The position numbers were made by a program, and so were the translations under genes. Of a DNA stretch of 64,000 nt, positions 18,794 to 29,417 are shown in pieces. How positions within the stretch are numbered: position 1 is the first letter of the stretch; each line of letters begins with the position of its first letter. The DNA comes from Actinomycetota bacterium. GTDB taxonomy: Bacteria; Actinomycetota; Actinomycetes; Nanopelagicales; Nanopelagicaceae. The notes beneath the pieces are model-generated. The model saw only the letters and a program-made list of their open reading frames with translations, was not told the DNA's origin and did no database searches. Where the stretch lies: NCBI GenBank assembly GCA_947450545.1, contig CANFVU010000005.1, forward strand, positions 1 through 64,000, given 5' to 3'.

Positions 18794-19345
18794 ATGGCTG
18801 CTCCTCAGATTTCTTTTGACCAGATTGTCGCCGAGATTCGCGCAATCACTGCGAGAGCCGAAATAGTTATCGACGAAGTTCCAGCGCCACAAAAACTCGC
18901 GCCATTTTCTATTGCTCTCACAGCAGATGTTTTAGAAGATGCAGCTACGGGACGATTCGTACTGCTACATGATCCCAAAGGACAAGAGGGATGGTCTGGC
19001 GAATACCGATGCGTCACTTTTGTTCGTGCGGCGATTGATCAGTCGATGGCTGCCGATCCCATGCTCTCCGATGTTGGATGGAGCTGGCTTGTTGAAGCTC
19101 TCAAGAAGTACAACTGCCAATACGTTGCACCGAGCGGAACTGTTACGCGCGTTGCATCTGTTTCTTACGGAATGCTTGCAGGTCGTGATGAGGATTCTGA
19201 AATGGAAGTCCGCGCATCATGGACCCCAACTAGTGGATCTGGAATCTCCAACCATGTTCGCGCATGGCTCGACTTGCTTGGTTTGTCTGCTGCACTTGAA
19301 CCCATCCCAGATGGCGTTACGCAATTAACTCCGAACCGTCGTTAA
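18794..19345 (+). CDS. DUF3000 domain-containing protein
   Basis: 183 aa; LHDPKGQEGWSGEYRCVTFVRA..., actinobacterial family next to RNase D. Confidence 0.85.
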   Translation: MAAPQISFDQIVAEIRAITARAEIVIDEVPAPQKLAPFSIALTADVLEDAATGRFVLLHDPKGQEGWSGEYRCVTFVRAAIDQSMAADPMLSDVGWSWLVEALKKYNCQYVAPSGTVTRVASVSYGMLAGRDEDSEMEVRASWTPTSGSGISNHVRAWLDLLGLSAALEPIPDGVTQLTPNRR

Positions 19346-19360
19346 GAAGTTTTCTTATTT

Positions 19361-20674
19361 ATGTCTGAAGAAATCCACGAGGCAGAGAATCTAATTCCAG
19401 AATCCACAGCAGAACCGTTGCTTTCTCCTCGAAACGGTGTTCCTGAACTTGTAACAAGCAATGAAGGCCTTGCTGCAGTCATTGCAGAACTCAAAGCTGG
19501 CAGCGGCCCTATAGCAATTGATGCTGAAAGAGCTTCCGGATACAAATACAGTCAACGTGCATACTTAATACAAATATTTCGCCGCGGCGGCGGCTTGCAT
19601 CTCATCGATCCGATTGCTGCAAACTCTCCTGATTTGTGGCGAGAGTTGAGCGATTCATTCCCTACAGAAGAGTGGATTATTCACGCCAGTACTCAAGATT
19701 TACCGTGTTTAAATGAGTTGGGGCTCTATCCAAAAATTCTCTTTGATACTGAGCTAGGCGCGCGTATCGCAGGCTGTCCTCGCGTTGGATTAGGTCCACT
19801 TGCTGAATCGCTATTGAATCTCTCTTTAGCAAAAGAACATAGCGCAGTTGATTGGTCGAAGCGTCCACTCAATCCAGAATGGCTTATCTATGCTGCTCTT
19901 GATGTTGATGTGTTAATCGATTTGCGGGACAAAGTTTATGACTTGCTGGTTGACGCAAAAAAGTTAAAGTGGGCCGAAGAAGACTTCGCTCAAATTCTAC
20001 GTAACCACGCACCGGGCTCTGTAAAGACTCCTCGCAAAGATCCATGGCGCAGAACTTCAGGAATGCATAAGATTCGCGATCGAAGAGTTTTAGCAATCAT
20101 TCGCGCATTGTGGTTTGCTCGTGACGAGTACGCATCGAAAATTGATATCGCGCCAGGTCGTGTATTTAATGATGAAGCACTTGTTGCAACTGCTTTAGCA
20201 AAACCCACAAATCTAGATGATATGCGACGAATATTGACTAAGCGATCTCGTTTACAAAATCTTCCTCTGACTGATTGGTTTGAAGAAATTCGTAAAGCGC
20301 TGGCGCTTCCCGTTGACGAACTTCCAGAACTTCGCACTCCTTCCACATCTCTTCCGCCTCCCAAGCTATGGAAGGATCGAAATCCACTTGGATATGCACG
20401 TCTCTCACATGCTCGCGCTGCGGTGATTGCTCGTGCAACGGAACTCAACATGCCTGCTGAAAATTTGATCTCACCAGATGCTCTGCGAAAACTCGTTTGG
20501 CACAATCCACCGGCCGACACCGATTTAGAGGTTTATGCTCGAGACTCTTTGATCGAATCAGCTGCTCGTCCTTGGCAAGCGGCCGAGCTAGCTCCACTCC
20601 TCGTGCTGCCGCTCCAGGCTCGCGAACCCCTGCCTACGCCAGAGCCTGCTGAGGGGGCTACGCCTGAAGAGTGA
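19361..20674 (+). CDS. HRDC domain-containing ribonuclease D
   Basis: IAIDAERASGYKYSQRAYLIQIFR (DEDD exo I), HASTQDLPCLNELG, YAALDVDVLIDLRD; HRDC. Confidence 0.9.
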   Translation: MSEEIHEAENLIPESTAEPLLSPRNGVPELVTSNEGLAAVIAELKAGSGPIAIDAERASGYKYSQRAYLIQIFRRGGGLHLIDPIAANSPDLWRELSDSFPTEEWIIHASTQDLPCLNELGLYPKILFDTELGARIAGCPRVGLGPLAESLLNLSLAKEHSAVDWSKRPLNPEWLIYAALDVDVLIDLRDKVYDLLVDAKKLKWAEEDFAQILRNHAPGSVKTPRKDPWRRTSGMHKIRDRRVLAIIRALWFARDEYASKIDIAPGRVFNDEALVATALAKPTNLDDMRRILTKRSRLQNLPLTDWFEEIRKALALPVDELPELRTPSTSLPPPKLWKDRNPLGYARLSHARAAVIARATELNMPAENLISPDALRKLVWHNPPADTDLEVYARDSLIESAARPWQAAELAPLLVLPLQAREPLPTPEPAEGATPEE

Positions 20675-20730
20675 CGAATTTCGCAACAGAAAAGTTGCGT
20701 AATTCGAGCCAAAAGTCTTAGGCTCAGCAT

Positions 20731-21465
20731 GTGTTGAACACCTTCCTGATCGCAATACGCGAGGGGCTAGAAGCCTCACTCATCGTTGGAATTCTTCTTG
20801 CCTATGTGGCAAAAACTGGGCGCCGCAACGCACTTCCCTCCATTTGGGCTGGCGTCACTCTCGCAATCGTTCTCAGCCTCGGGTTCGGCGCATTCCTTTC
20901 ATTCACTTCACATGAGCTTTCCCCATCAGGTGAAGAGTTCTTCGCTGGAGTGACATCAGTTGGTGCAGTCACTCTCGTTACGTGGATGGTTTTCTGGATG
21001 AAGAAAACTGCGCGCAACATCAGCAAGGAACTTCACTCCAAAATGGATCAAGCAGTTGCACTCGGCACTTTTGGCTTGATTTCAACTGCTTTTTTGAGCG
21101 TCGCACGTGAAGGCCTTGAGACATCACTCTTTCTCTATGCAAGTTTCAAAACAGTCGGATCAAATGCAGCGCCCACCATTGGACTTATTCTCGGTCTAAT
21201 TTTCTCCATCACTCTTGGAACGCTGGTGTATAAGAAATCTGTTCGACTCAACCTCAGCAAGTTCTTCACCTACAGCGGTATCGCTTTGATCATCGTTGCC
21301 AGCAGCGTTCTCCATAAGGGCCTCCTCGATCTCCAATCATTCGGAATGGTTCCTGAAGGCGCCTGGCTCAATTGGGTACTCGTCGCTGCCTATCTCTTCT
21401 TCACACTGAAGCCATTTACTTTTGCCCTTCGTACAGGAGCGCTTAAAACCCCTGTAACGAAGTAG
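20731..21465 (+). CDS. efeU: Iron uptake permease of the FTR1/EfeU family
   Basis: FLIAIREGLEASLIVGILLAY and SVAREGLETSLFLY (two REGLE motifs); GTG start. Confidence 0.9.
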   Translation: MLNTFLIAIREGLEASLIVGILLAYVAKTGRRNALPSIWAGVTLAIVLSLGFGAFLSFTSHELSPSGEEFFAGVTSVGAVTLVTWMVFWMKKTARNISKELHSKMDQAVALGTFGLISTAFLSVAREGLETSLFLYASFKTVGSNAAPTIGLILGLIFSITLGTLVYKKSVRLNLSKFFTYSGIALIIVASSVLHKGLLDLQSFGMVPEGAWLNWVLVAAYLFFTLKPFTFALRTGALKTPVTK

Positions 21466-21534
21466 TTTCAGACCTTCCCTTTTCTATTACTCACCGGTAA
21501 CCTTCTAGTACGTTCATTTGGAAGGTGCAATTCG

Positions 21535-22755
21535 ATGTCTCGTTCACATATGCAATCTCTCGGCGATAGCCAACCGGTCTTGGTCGATGCTGTTCGCTCC
21601 CCTTTCGGCAAATCAGGAAGTTTGTATGTCAACACTCGAGCCGATGACATCATGGTCCGAGTCTTAAGAGGCTTGCTCGAGCGCAATCCTCAACTCTCTC
21701 CATCGGCGATTGATGATGTTGCGATCGCTGCAGCAACTCAAGCTGGCGATCAAGGTATGAACATCGGTCGAAGCGCATCACTCTTGGCAGGCATTCCAAA
21801 TACCGTCCCTGGATATTCAATAGATCGTTGGTGTGCAGGCGCCATGACTTCTGTAACAACTCTTGCAGGAGCGATTGCTGCTGGCGCGTATGACATCGCT
21901 GTTGCAGGCGGCGTTGAACATATGGGCAATCACCCAATCGGTGAAGGAATGGATCCCAATCCTCGCTATCTTGCAGAGAAAATTGTTGACCAAGATGCGC
22001 TCGCTATGGGTTCAACTGCTGAGCGGTTGCATGACAAATTTCCACATTTGACTAAAGAGCGTGCAGATAAGTTTGCACTCTCTTCACAAATGAAAACTGC
22101 AGCAGCTTATGCAGCAGGCGAGATTCAAAGAGATTTGATTCCCGTCGCAGTTCGGAGCGCTGAATTGGGTTACGGAATAGCCACAGTGGATGAACCTCCA
22201 CGTCCCACAACAACCATGGAAGGTCTTGCAGCTCTCAAAACACCTTTCCGTCCTGCGGGTCGAGTCACTGCAGGAAACTCATCAGGTCTTAACGATGGAG
22301 CAACAGCTGCAATCATTGCAAGTGCTGGAAAAGCAAAAGAGCTTGGTCTTCCCGTAAAAGCCAAAATGGTCTCTTTCGCATTCGCTGGAGTTGAACCAGA
22401 AATTATGGGTTACGGTCCTGTGCCAAGCACCATCAAAGCACTTGAAAAAGCTGGCTTATCAATTGGCGAGATCGGACTTTTCGAAATCAATGAAGCTTTT
22501 GCGGTGCAAGTCTTATCCTTTCTGGATCATTTCGGAATTGGCGATGACGATGCACGAGTGAACATTCATGGAGGAGCAATTGCGGTGGGACACCCACTCG
22601 CCTCTTCGGGAATACGTTTGATGCTCAATCTGGCTCGTGGCTTTGAAAAGCACCCAGAAGTTCAATACGGAATCACAACAATGTGCATTGGCCTAGGTAT
22701 GGGCGGCACAGTGATTTGGGAGAACCCACATTTCACTCAAAAGGCAGGTGCATAA
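21535..22755 (+). CDS. fadA: Acetyl-CoA C-acyltransferase (thiolase)
   Basis: SIDRWCAGAMTSV active-site Cys, NEAFAVQVL, GGAIAVGHPLASSG, CIGLGMGG. Confidence 0.93.
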   Translation: MSRSHMQSLGDSQPVLVDAVRSPFGKSGSLYVNTRADDIMVRVLRGLLERNPQLSPSAIDDVAIAAATQAGDQGMNIGRSASLLAGIPNTVPGYSIDRWCAGAMTSVTTLAGAIAAGAYDIAVAGGVEHMGNHPIGEGMDPNPRYLAEKIVDQDALAMGSTAERLHDKFPHLTKERADKFALSSQMKTAAAYAAGEIQRDLIPVAVRSAELGYGIATVDEPPRPTTTMEGLAALKTPFRPAGRVTAGNSSGLNDGATAAIIASAGKAKELGLPVKAKMVSFAFAGVEPEIMGYGPVPSTIKALEKAGLSIGEIGLFEINEAFAVQVLSFLDHFGIGDDDARVNIHGGAIAVGHPLASSGIRLMLNLARGFEKHPEVQYGITTMCIGLGMGGTVIWENPHFTQKAGA

Positions 22756-22757
22756 AG

Positions 22758-24860
22758 ATGGTTGATATCACCAATCCCGACGAGGTAATCACGCAGGCAC
22801 TGCTTCGTGAAGTTGACCTGACACCATTTGGTTTCGCTGGTTCTCTTGCTCTGATCACTCTCGATAACGGAATGGATCACACGCGCCCTAATACTTTCGG
22901 CCCTGGGTCTCTCGAGAAACTCAATGAGGCAATTACGGCCGCTTTGGCAAGTTCAGCATCTGCAATAGCAATCACCGGTAAGCCATTTATTTTTGCAGCT
23001 GGTGCTGATCTTTCTGCTCTCTCGCTTTTGAGTAATCGCGATCAAGCTCTTGCCATTGGCAAATTGGGACACGATGTATTTCGTCGACTCGGCGAAAGTA
23101 CTAAACCAACTTTTGCTTTCATCAATGGTTTGGCGCTGGGCGGTGGCTTAGAAGTGGGACTTCACTGTCATTACCGCACATTGGCAGCTACCGCTTTCAC
23201 GGGGTTGCCTGAAGTGTTTCTTGGTCTCGTTCCTGGATGGGGCGGAGCAACAATTCTTCCAAAGCTAATTGGTCCTACAAACGCTGTTCAAGTAATTATG
23301 TTGAACGCTCTCAACAACAACACAATGATGAAAGCAAAAGATGCACTTGCGTTAGGCGTAACCGATGCAGTTTTTGCACCAGCTGACTTCCTCGAGAATT
23401 CAGTCGCTTTTGCAGCAACTGTTCTCTCAGGGAAAAAGAAGATCGAACGTAACGATTTCTCTGCAGATGACGAAGCATGGACAAGCGCTCTTGCTACAGG
23501 CCGCGCCGCCATGAATAAGAAGTATGGCGGTGCTCAATTGCCATCCCCAACCAAAGCTCTTGAACTCATCGCGGCAGCGCGAACAGCTTCGCTCTCAGAA
23601 GGCTTTGATGCAGAAGATCAGGTCCTCGCAGATTTGACGATGAGCGATTCACTGCGTGCATCTCTCTATTCATTCAACCTGATTCAAAAGAAGCGCAAGA
23701 AAGTCGAAGGCGCACCCAAACCAGCTCTGGCCCGCAAAGTCACGAAAGTCGGTGTTGTAGGGGCGGGATTGATGGCCTCGCAATTGGCTCTCATCATGAT
23801 GCGCAATTTAAAAGTGCCTGTTGTTATTACAGACCTTGATCAAGAACGCGTTGACAAGGGTCTTGCCTACATCCATGGTGAAATCGCAAAACTCGTTGAA
23901 AAGCGCAGGCTCTCCCCCGAAGCTGCTGCGCGTCTCACCACTCTCATCAGCGGATCAACATCTAAATCTGTGTATGCCGATTGCAATTTTGTTATCGAGG
24001 CAATCTTCGAAGAACTTTCGCTGAAACAGAAACTCTTCACAGAACTTGAGAGCATTGTCAGCGAAGAGTGCGTCCTTGCTACAAATACCTCTTCGCTCTC
24101 CGTGGAAAAAATGGCTCAAGGACTCAAACATCCAGAGAGAGTTATTGGCTTCCACTTCTTCAATCCTGTTGCAATTATGCCTCTCCTTGAAGTTGCTCGT
24201 ACCACCTCCACGGATGATGCCACCACTGCGACGGCAATTTCAGTGGGTAAAGAATTGAAAAAGACCATGGTGATTGTGAAAGATGCACCAGCATTTGTCG
24301 TCAACCGGTTGCTCACTCGATTCATGGGAGAGATTACCGATGCGATTGATGAAGGTACGCCATACGACGTAGCAGATGTAGCGATGAAGCCACTTGGTCT
24401 TCCTATGACATCTCTAGAGCTCCTCGGTCTTGTTGGACCAGGCGTTGCACTCCATGTTGCTGAAACACTTCACCATAATTTAGGCGAGAGATATCGCATC
24501 TCCCCCACTATGCAACGATTTGTAGAAAAGGGAGTGCGCACTTTCTACATCAAAGGCGCCGATGGCAAACAGATTCCTAATCCCGATGCTCTTGCTCTTG
24601 TAGAAAAGGGAACATCACCTTCGACTGCTGAGGCAGTTCGCACACGTGCTCTTAAAGCACTCGCTCAAGAAGCTCGGATGATGCTCGATGAAGGGGTAGT
24701 TTCAACTCCAGCGGAGATTGATATCTGCATGCTTTTGGGATCTGGCTGGCCAATGCATCTTGGCGGAATATTGCCTTACTTAGATAGAGAAGGAATAAGC
24801 GAAGAAGTTACCGGTCAACGTTTTCATCCTGCTGGAGTGGCTTCACTTCCTCAAATCTAG
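22758..24860 (+). CDS. fadB: Multifunctional 3-hydroxyacyl-CoA dehydrogenase/enoyl-CoA hydratase
   Basis: Crotonase GLALGGGLEVGLHC then Rossmann VGVVGAGLMASQLA and GFHFFNPVAIMPLLEV; start ATG 22758. Confidence 0.92.
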   Translation: MVDITNPDEVITQALLREVDLTPFGFAGSLALITLDNGMDHTRPNTFGPGSLEKLNEAITAALASSASAIAITGKPFIFAAGADLSALSLLSNRDQALAIGKLGHDVFRRLGESTKPTFAFINGLALGGGLEVGLHCHYRTLAATAFTGLPEVFLGLVPGWGGATILPKLIGPTNAVQVIMLNALNNNTMMKAKDALALGVTDAVFAPADFLENSVAFAATVLSGKKKIERNDFSADDEAWTSALATGRAAMNKKYGGAQLPSPTKALELIAAARTASLSEGFDAEDQVLADLTMSDSLRASLYSFNLIQKKRKKVEGAPKPALARKVTKVGVVGAGLMASQLALIMMRNLKVPVVITDLDQERVDKGLAYIHGEIAKLVEKRRLSPEAAARLTTLISGSTSKSVYADCNFVIEAIFEELSLKQKLFTELESIVSEECVLATNTSSLSVEKMAQGLKHPERVIGFHFFNPVAIMPLLEVARTTSTDDATTATAISVGKELKKTMVIVKDAPAFVVNRLLTRFMGEITDAIDEGTPYDVADVAMKPLGLPMTSLELLGLVGPGVALHVAETLHHNLGERYRISPTMQRFVEKGVRTFYIKGADGKQIPNPDALALVEKGTSPSTAEAVRTRALKALAQEARMMLDEGVVSTPAEIDICMLLGSGWPMHLGGILPYLDREGISEEVTGQRFHPAGVASLPQI

Positions 24861-26721
24861 AGGTACTGCTCCATCCGACAAGAGAACGTGCAATGTTTTG
24901 TACGGTGATGCCTAAATCGTTGAGGATTTCTTGACGCTTGCTGTGTTCAATAAATTCAAGTGGCACGCCAATGGAGTGCACAGGCATTGCAATTCCTTCA
25001 GCAATGAAGAGCTCTGATATAGAACTCGCTATTCCTCCGTGCTTGATTCCGTCTTCAATGACAACAACTGATTTGTATCGTTGAGCCATCGTAGCTAGTG
25101 ACAGTGGAAGTGGCTTTACCCAGCGAAGATCGATAACAGTGACTCCAACGCCTTCGCGATACGCCTGAGACGCAGCTTCAACAGCAATTGTTGCCATAGC
25201 GCCAACGCTAACTAAGAGCACATCTGCACTCTCGCCGCGGTACAAAACATCGATTCCGTCACGTCGTTCAAATGCTGGAATATCTGCCGAGACACTGCCT
25301 TTAGGAAAGCGAATAATCGAAGGAGCATCGTCGATATCTACAGCTTCATTCAAAACTTCTTTAAGTCGAGCGCCATCTCGAGGCGCAGCTACATGTGCAC
25401 CAGGAACCATCCCAGTAAGTGCAAGGTCCCAAATTCCATGGTGTGATGGACCATCGTCGCCTGTAACACCAGCTCGATCTAATACAAAAGTAACGCCGGC
25501 CTTGTGAAGAGCGACATCTAATAGAAGTTGATCAAAAGCGCGATTCAAAAAAGTGGAGTAGACAGCGACAACCGGATGCAAACCAGCGAAGGCCATGCCG
25601 GCAGCAGATGTCACTGCATGTTGTTCGGCAATTCCGACGTCGAAAGTGCGCTCTGGGAAATTCTTTTGGAATTGGTCAAGGCCGGTTGGGCCAAGCATCG
25701 CTGCAGTAATTGCTACGAGATCTGAGCGCTTTTTACCGATTTCCACTAACTCTTTAGCAAAGACGTTCGTCCATGAAGGTTCAGATTTTGATAGTGGTTG
25801 ACCTGTCTCTGGATCCACAACACCAACAGCGTGAAACTTTTCTGCTTCATCTTGAATCGCAGGTGCGTGGCCACGGCCTTTTTCAGTGATGACATGAACC
25901 AACACTGGCTTGCCGAAACTCTTTGCGTGGGTTAACGCTTCTTCTACAGCTTGGATGTTGTGTCCATCGATCGGACCCAAATACTTAAGACCCAAATCTT
26001 CAAACATTCCTTGTGGCGCAACAATGTCCTTTATACCCTTTTTAACACCGTGCAGAGTTTCATAAATGGGATGGCCAACAATGGGAGTGCGCTCGAGAAC
26101 GCCTTTGCCCCAATCCAAAAACTTCTCATATCCGCTGGTCGTTCGGAGAGTTGATAGGTATGTCGAAATTCCGCCGATGGTTGGCGAGTAAGAACGTTCA
26201 TTGTCATTAACCACGATGACAAGAGGCAGATCATCACTTGCAGCAATGTTGTTAAGCGCCTCCCAAGCCATGCCACCTGTCAGCGAACCATCGCCAACAA
26301 CAGCAACGACTTTTCGATCACTTTCGCCTTTGATGGTGAAAGCTTTGGCGATTCCGTCAGCCCATGAAAGAGCGCCAGATGCATGTGAATTTTCGATGAC
26401 ATCGTGAACGCTTTCACGGCGATTCGGATAACCGGAGATTCCTCCACGTTGACGCAGTTTGTCGAACTCCCCCACACGTCCAGTCAGAATCTTGTGAACA
26501 TAAGATTGATGACCTGTATCAAAAAGAATGACATCCTGTGGCGATGTGAAGACACGATGCGTCGCGATTGTAAGTTCCACAATTCCCAAATTGGGACCTA
26601 AGTGCCCACCAGTCTTAGAGACTTTTTGAATGAGAAATTCACGAATTTCAGCAGATAATGAATCAAGTTGCGCATAGCTCAACTCTTGAAGGTCGGCAGC
26701 ACTGCGAATCGATTCAAGCAT
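24808..26721 (-). CDS. dxs: 1-deoxy-D-xylulose-5-phosphate synthase
   Basis: GDGSLTGGMAWEALNN TPP motif, FDVGIAEQHAVTSAAG. Confidence 0.95.
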   Translation of the reverse strand: MLESIRSAADLQELSYAQLDSLSAEIREFLIQKVSKTGGHLGPNLGIVELTIATHRVFTSPQDVILFDTGHQSYVHKILTGRVGEFDKLRQRGGISGYPNRRESVHDVIENSHASGALSWADGIAKAFTIKGESDRKVVAVVGDGSLTGGMAWEALNNIAASDDLPLVIVVNDNERSYSPTIGGISTYLSTLRTTSGYEKFLDWGKGVLERTPIVGHPIYETLHGVKKGIKDIVAPQGMFEDLGLKYLGPIDGHNIQAVEEALTHAKSFGKPVLVHVITEKGRGHAPAIQDEAEKFHAVGVVDPETGQPLSKSEPSWTNVFAKELVEIGKKRSDLVAITAAMLGPTGLDQFQKNFPERTFDVGIAEQHAVTSAAGMAFAGLHPVVAVYSTFLNRAFDQLLLDVALHKAGVTFVLDRAGVTGDDGPSHHGIWDLALTGMVPGAHVAAPRDGARLKEVLNEAVDIDDAPSIIRFPKGSVSADIPAFERRDGIDVLYRGESADVLLVSVGAMATIAVEAASQAYREGVGVTVIDLRWVKPLPLSLATMAQRYKSVVVIEDGIKHGGIASSISELFIAEGIAMPVHSIGVPLEFIEHSKRQEILNDLGITVQNIARSLVGWSSTSRFEEVKPLQQDENVDR

Positions 26722-26740
26722 CAGGAGATTCTAGTATCTC

Positions 26741-29395
26741 TTAGAGCAAGTTACGAAGGACGTATTGCATGATTCCGCCGTGACGGTAGTAATCCGCCTC
26801 GCCCGGTGTATCGATACGAACTCGTGCTTGGAAGGTCGTATCTCCCGCTGTAACGGTAACAACCTTTGGCACTCCACCTGAATTGAGTTCGGTGATTCCA
26901 GAAACTCCGAAGACTTCTTCGCCAGTCAATCCAAGTGTCGACGCATTTTGACCGTCAAGGAATTGCAATGGAAGAACGCCCATGCCAATCAAGTTGGAGC
27001 GGTGAATTCGCTCGAACGATTCAGCGATAACCGCGCGAACACCAAGGAGTGCAGTTCCTTTAGCAGCCCAGTCACGGGATGATCCTGATCCATATTCTTT
27101 TCCTGCAAGAATGACGAGTGGAACACCATGTGCCTGGTAATTCATTGATGCATCGTAAATAGTTGATTGCTCGCCATTGTTGAGGAAGTCACGAGTAAAT
27201 CCGCCCGAAACATCGTTAAGAAGCAAATTCTTTAAACGGATATTTGCGAATGTACCGCGAATCATCACTTCGTGATTGCCTCGGCGTGATCCGTATGAGT
27301 TGAAATCAATGCGATCAATACCGTGATCAGCAAGGTATTTACCTGCAGGTGAATCGGCTTTGATATTTCCGGCTGGAGAAATATGGTCAGTTGTAATTGA
27401 ATCTCCGAGAACTGCAAGAACTCGAGCACCAGATATATCTACTACTGGTTGTGGTTGTCGAGGCATTCCTTCGAAATATGGAGGTTTGCGAACATAGGTG
27501 GATTGAGGATCCCACTCGAATGTTTTACCTGTTGGAGTATCCAAAGATTTCCAACGAAGATCGCCTTCAAAGACAGTCGCATAATCCTTCTTAAACATTT
27601 CAGATGAGATGGATGAGGCGATTACTGCTTCAATCTCTTCGGAAGTTGGCCAAATATCTTTGAGGAAAACATCGTTTCCGTTCTGATCTTTGCCAAGTGC
27701 ATCTGTATCGAAATCGTGGTCCATGGAACCTGCAATCGCATATGCAACAACAAGTGGTGGAGAAGCGAGGTAATTCATCTTCACATCAGGACTAATGCGT
27801 CCTTCGAAGTTACGGTTACCTGAAAGAACGGCAGTAACAGCCAAATCATTCTCATTGATAGCTTTAGAAACCTCAGCAGGTAGTGGGCCAGAGTTTCCAA
27901 TACAGGTCACGCAGCCGTAACCGACGAGATTAAATCCAAGGGCTTCCATGTAGTGGGTTAAGCCTGCTTTGTCGTAATAATCTGTAACAACTTTTGATCC
28001 TGGAGCAAGAGTGGTCTTTACCCATGGCTGAGCTTTCAGCCCTTTCTCCACTGCTTTCTTTGCAAGAAGCGCAGCACCCAACATGACTGAAGGATTAGAA
28101 GTATTAGTACATGAAGTGATGGAAGCGATAACGACAGCACCGTTTTTAACTGATGTCGCTTTTCCATTCATGGAGATCGCCACTGCATCTTTGCTCGTCT
28201 TATCTGAATAATATGTTGGAACAATTGTTTGATAGGCGTTCTTTGCATTATCCAGAGAGATGCGATCTTGAGGACGCTTTGGTCCTGAAATTGATGGAAC
28301 AACTGTCGCAAGGTCGAGCTCAATGTGCTCAGAGAATCGTGGCTCAATTGATGGGTCATGCCAGAAACCATTGCGTTTTGCATATTGTTCGACAAGGTCA
28401 ATCTGCTCTTGTGAACGACCAGTGAGCTCTAAATATCGAAGAGTCTCTTGATCGACTGGGAAAATTGCACATGTCGATCCATATTCCGGTGACATATTTC
28501 CGATTGCTGAACGATTCGCCATAGGAAGAGCACTGACGCCAGCTCCATAGAATTCTACGAACTTACCAACAACGCCGTGCTTACGAAGTGCTTCAGTAAT
28601 TGTCAGAACCAAATCTGTGGCGGTTGTGCCTGCAGGCAGGGAACCTTTGAGTTTGAATCCAACAACACGTGGAATCAACATGGAGACAGGCTGACCGAGG
28701 AGGGCAGCTTCGGCTTCAATTCCGCCAACACCCCATCCGAGAACGCCAAGGCCATTCACCATAGTTGTGTGTGAATCTGTTCCGACAACTGTGTCTGGAT
28801 ATGCGCGAAGAGTTCCATCAACAGTGCGAGTCATAACGACGCGTGCAAGAAATTCAATATTTACTTGGTGAACAATTCCTGTTCCTGGTGGAACAACCTT
28901 AAATTCATCAAAAGCAGTTTGTCCCCAACGCAAGAAACGGTAACGCTCGCGGTTGCGTTGATATTCGATATCTGTGTTCTCTTCAAAAGAGCTCTTCGTT
29001 CCAAATACATCTGCAATAACTGAGTGATCGATCACGAGCTCCGCTGGAGCAAGTGGATTGACTTTGGTTGGGTCTCCCCCAAGATCTGCGATTGCTTCAC
29101 GCATGGTGGCAAGGTCCACGACACAAGGAACGCCTGTGAAGTCCTGCATGATCACGCGAGCGGGAGTAAATTGAATTTCAGTATCGGGCTCAACTGTTGG
29201 ATCCCATTGAGCGAGGGCTTTGATCTGTTCGGCGGTGATATTTGCACCATCTTCAGTGCGAAGTAAATTTTCGAGTAAGACTTTTAAGCTAAAGGGAAGA
29301 TCTTTCGATCCCTCAACGGATGTGATGTCGAAGATTTCGTACTTTTTGCCGTGTACTTCGAGGCTGGTCTTTGCGTTAAATGAATTCTTACTCAT
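26741..29395 (-). CDS. acnA: Aconitate hydratase
   Basis: 884 aa; [55 protein letters not shown]. Confidence 0.96.
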   Translation of the reverse strand: MSKNSFNAKTSLEVHGKKYEIFDITSVEGSKDLPFSLKVLLENLLRTEDGANITAEQIKALAQWDPTVEPDTEIQFTPARVIMQDFTGVPCVVDLATMREAIADLGGDPTKVNPLAPAELVIDHSVIADVFGTKSSFEENTDIEYQRNRERYRFLRWGQTAFDEFKVVPPGTGIVHQVNIEFLARVVMTRTVDGTLRAYPDTVVGTDSHTTMVNGLGVLGWGVGGIEAEAALLGQPVSMLIPRVVGFKLKGSLPAGTTATDLVLTITEALRKHGVVGKFVEFYGAGVSALPMANRSAIGNMSPEYGSTCAIFPVDQETLRYLELTGRSQEQIDLVEQYAKRNGFWHDPSIEPRFSEHIELDLATVVPSISGPKRPQDRISLDNAKNAYQTIVPTYYSDKTSKDAVAISMNGKATSVKNGAVVIASITSCTNTSNPSVMLGAALLAKKAVEKGLKAQPWVKTTLAPGSKVVTDYYDKAGLTHYMEALGFNLVGYGCVTCIGNSGPLPAEVSKAINENDLAVTAVLSGNRNFEGRISPDVKMNYLASPPLVVAYAIAGSMDHDFDTDALGKDQNGNDVFLKDIWPTSEEIEAVIASSISSEMFKKDYATVFEGDLRWKSLDTPTGKTFEWDPQSTYVRKPPYFEGMPRQPQPVVDISGARVLAVLGDSITTDHISPAGNIKADSPAGKYLADHGIDRIDFNSYGSRRGNHEVMIRGTFANIRLKNLLLNDVSGGFTRDFLNNGEQSTIYDASMNYQAHGVPLVILAGKEYGSGSSRDWAAKGTALLGVRAVIAESFERIHRSNLIGMGVLPLQFLDGQNASTLGLTGEEVFGVSGITELNSGGVPKVVTVTAGDTTFQARVRIDTPGEADYYRHGGIMQYVLRNLL

Positions 29396-29417
29396 GCCTC
29401 AATCTTAGTCGCACCCC

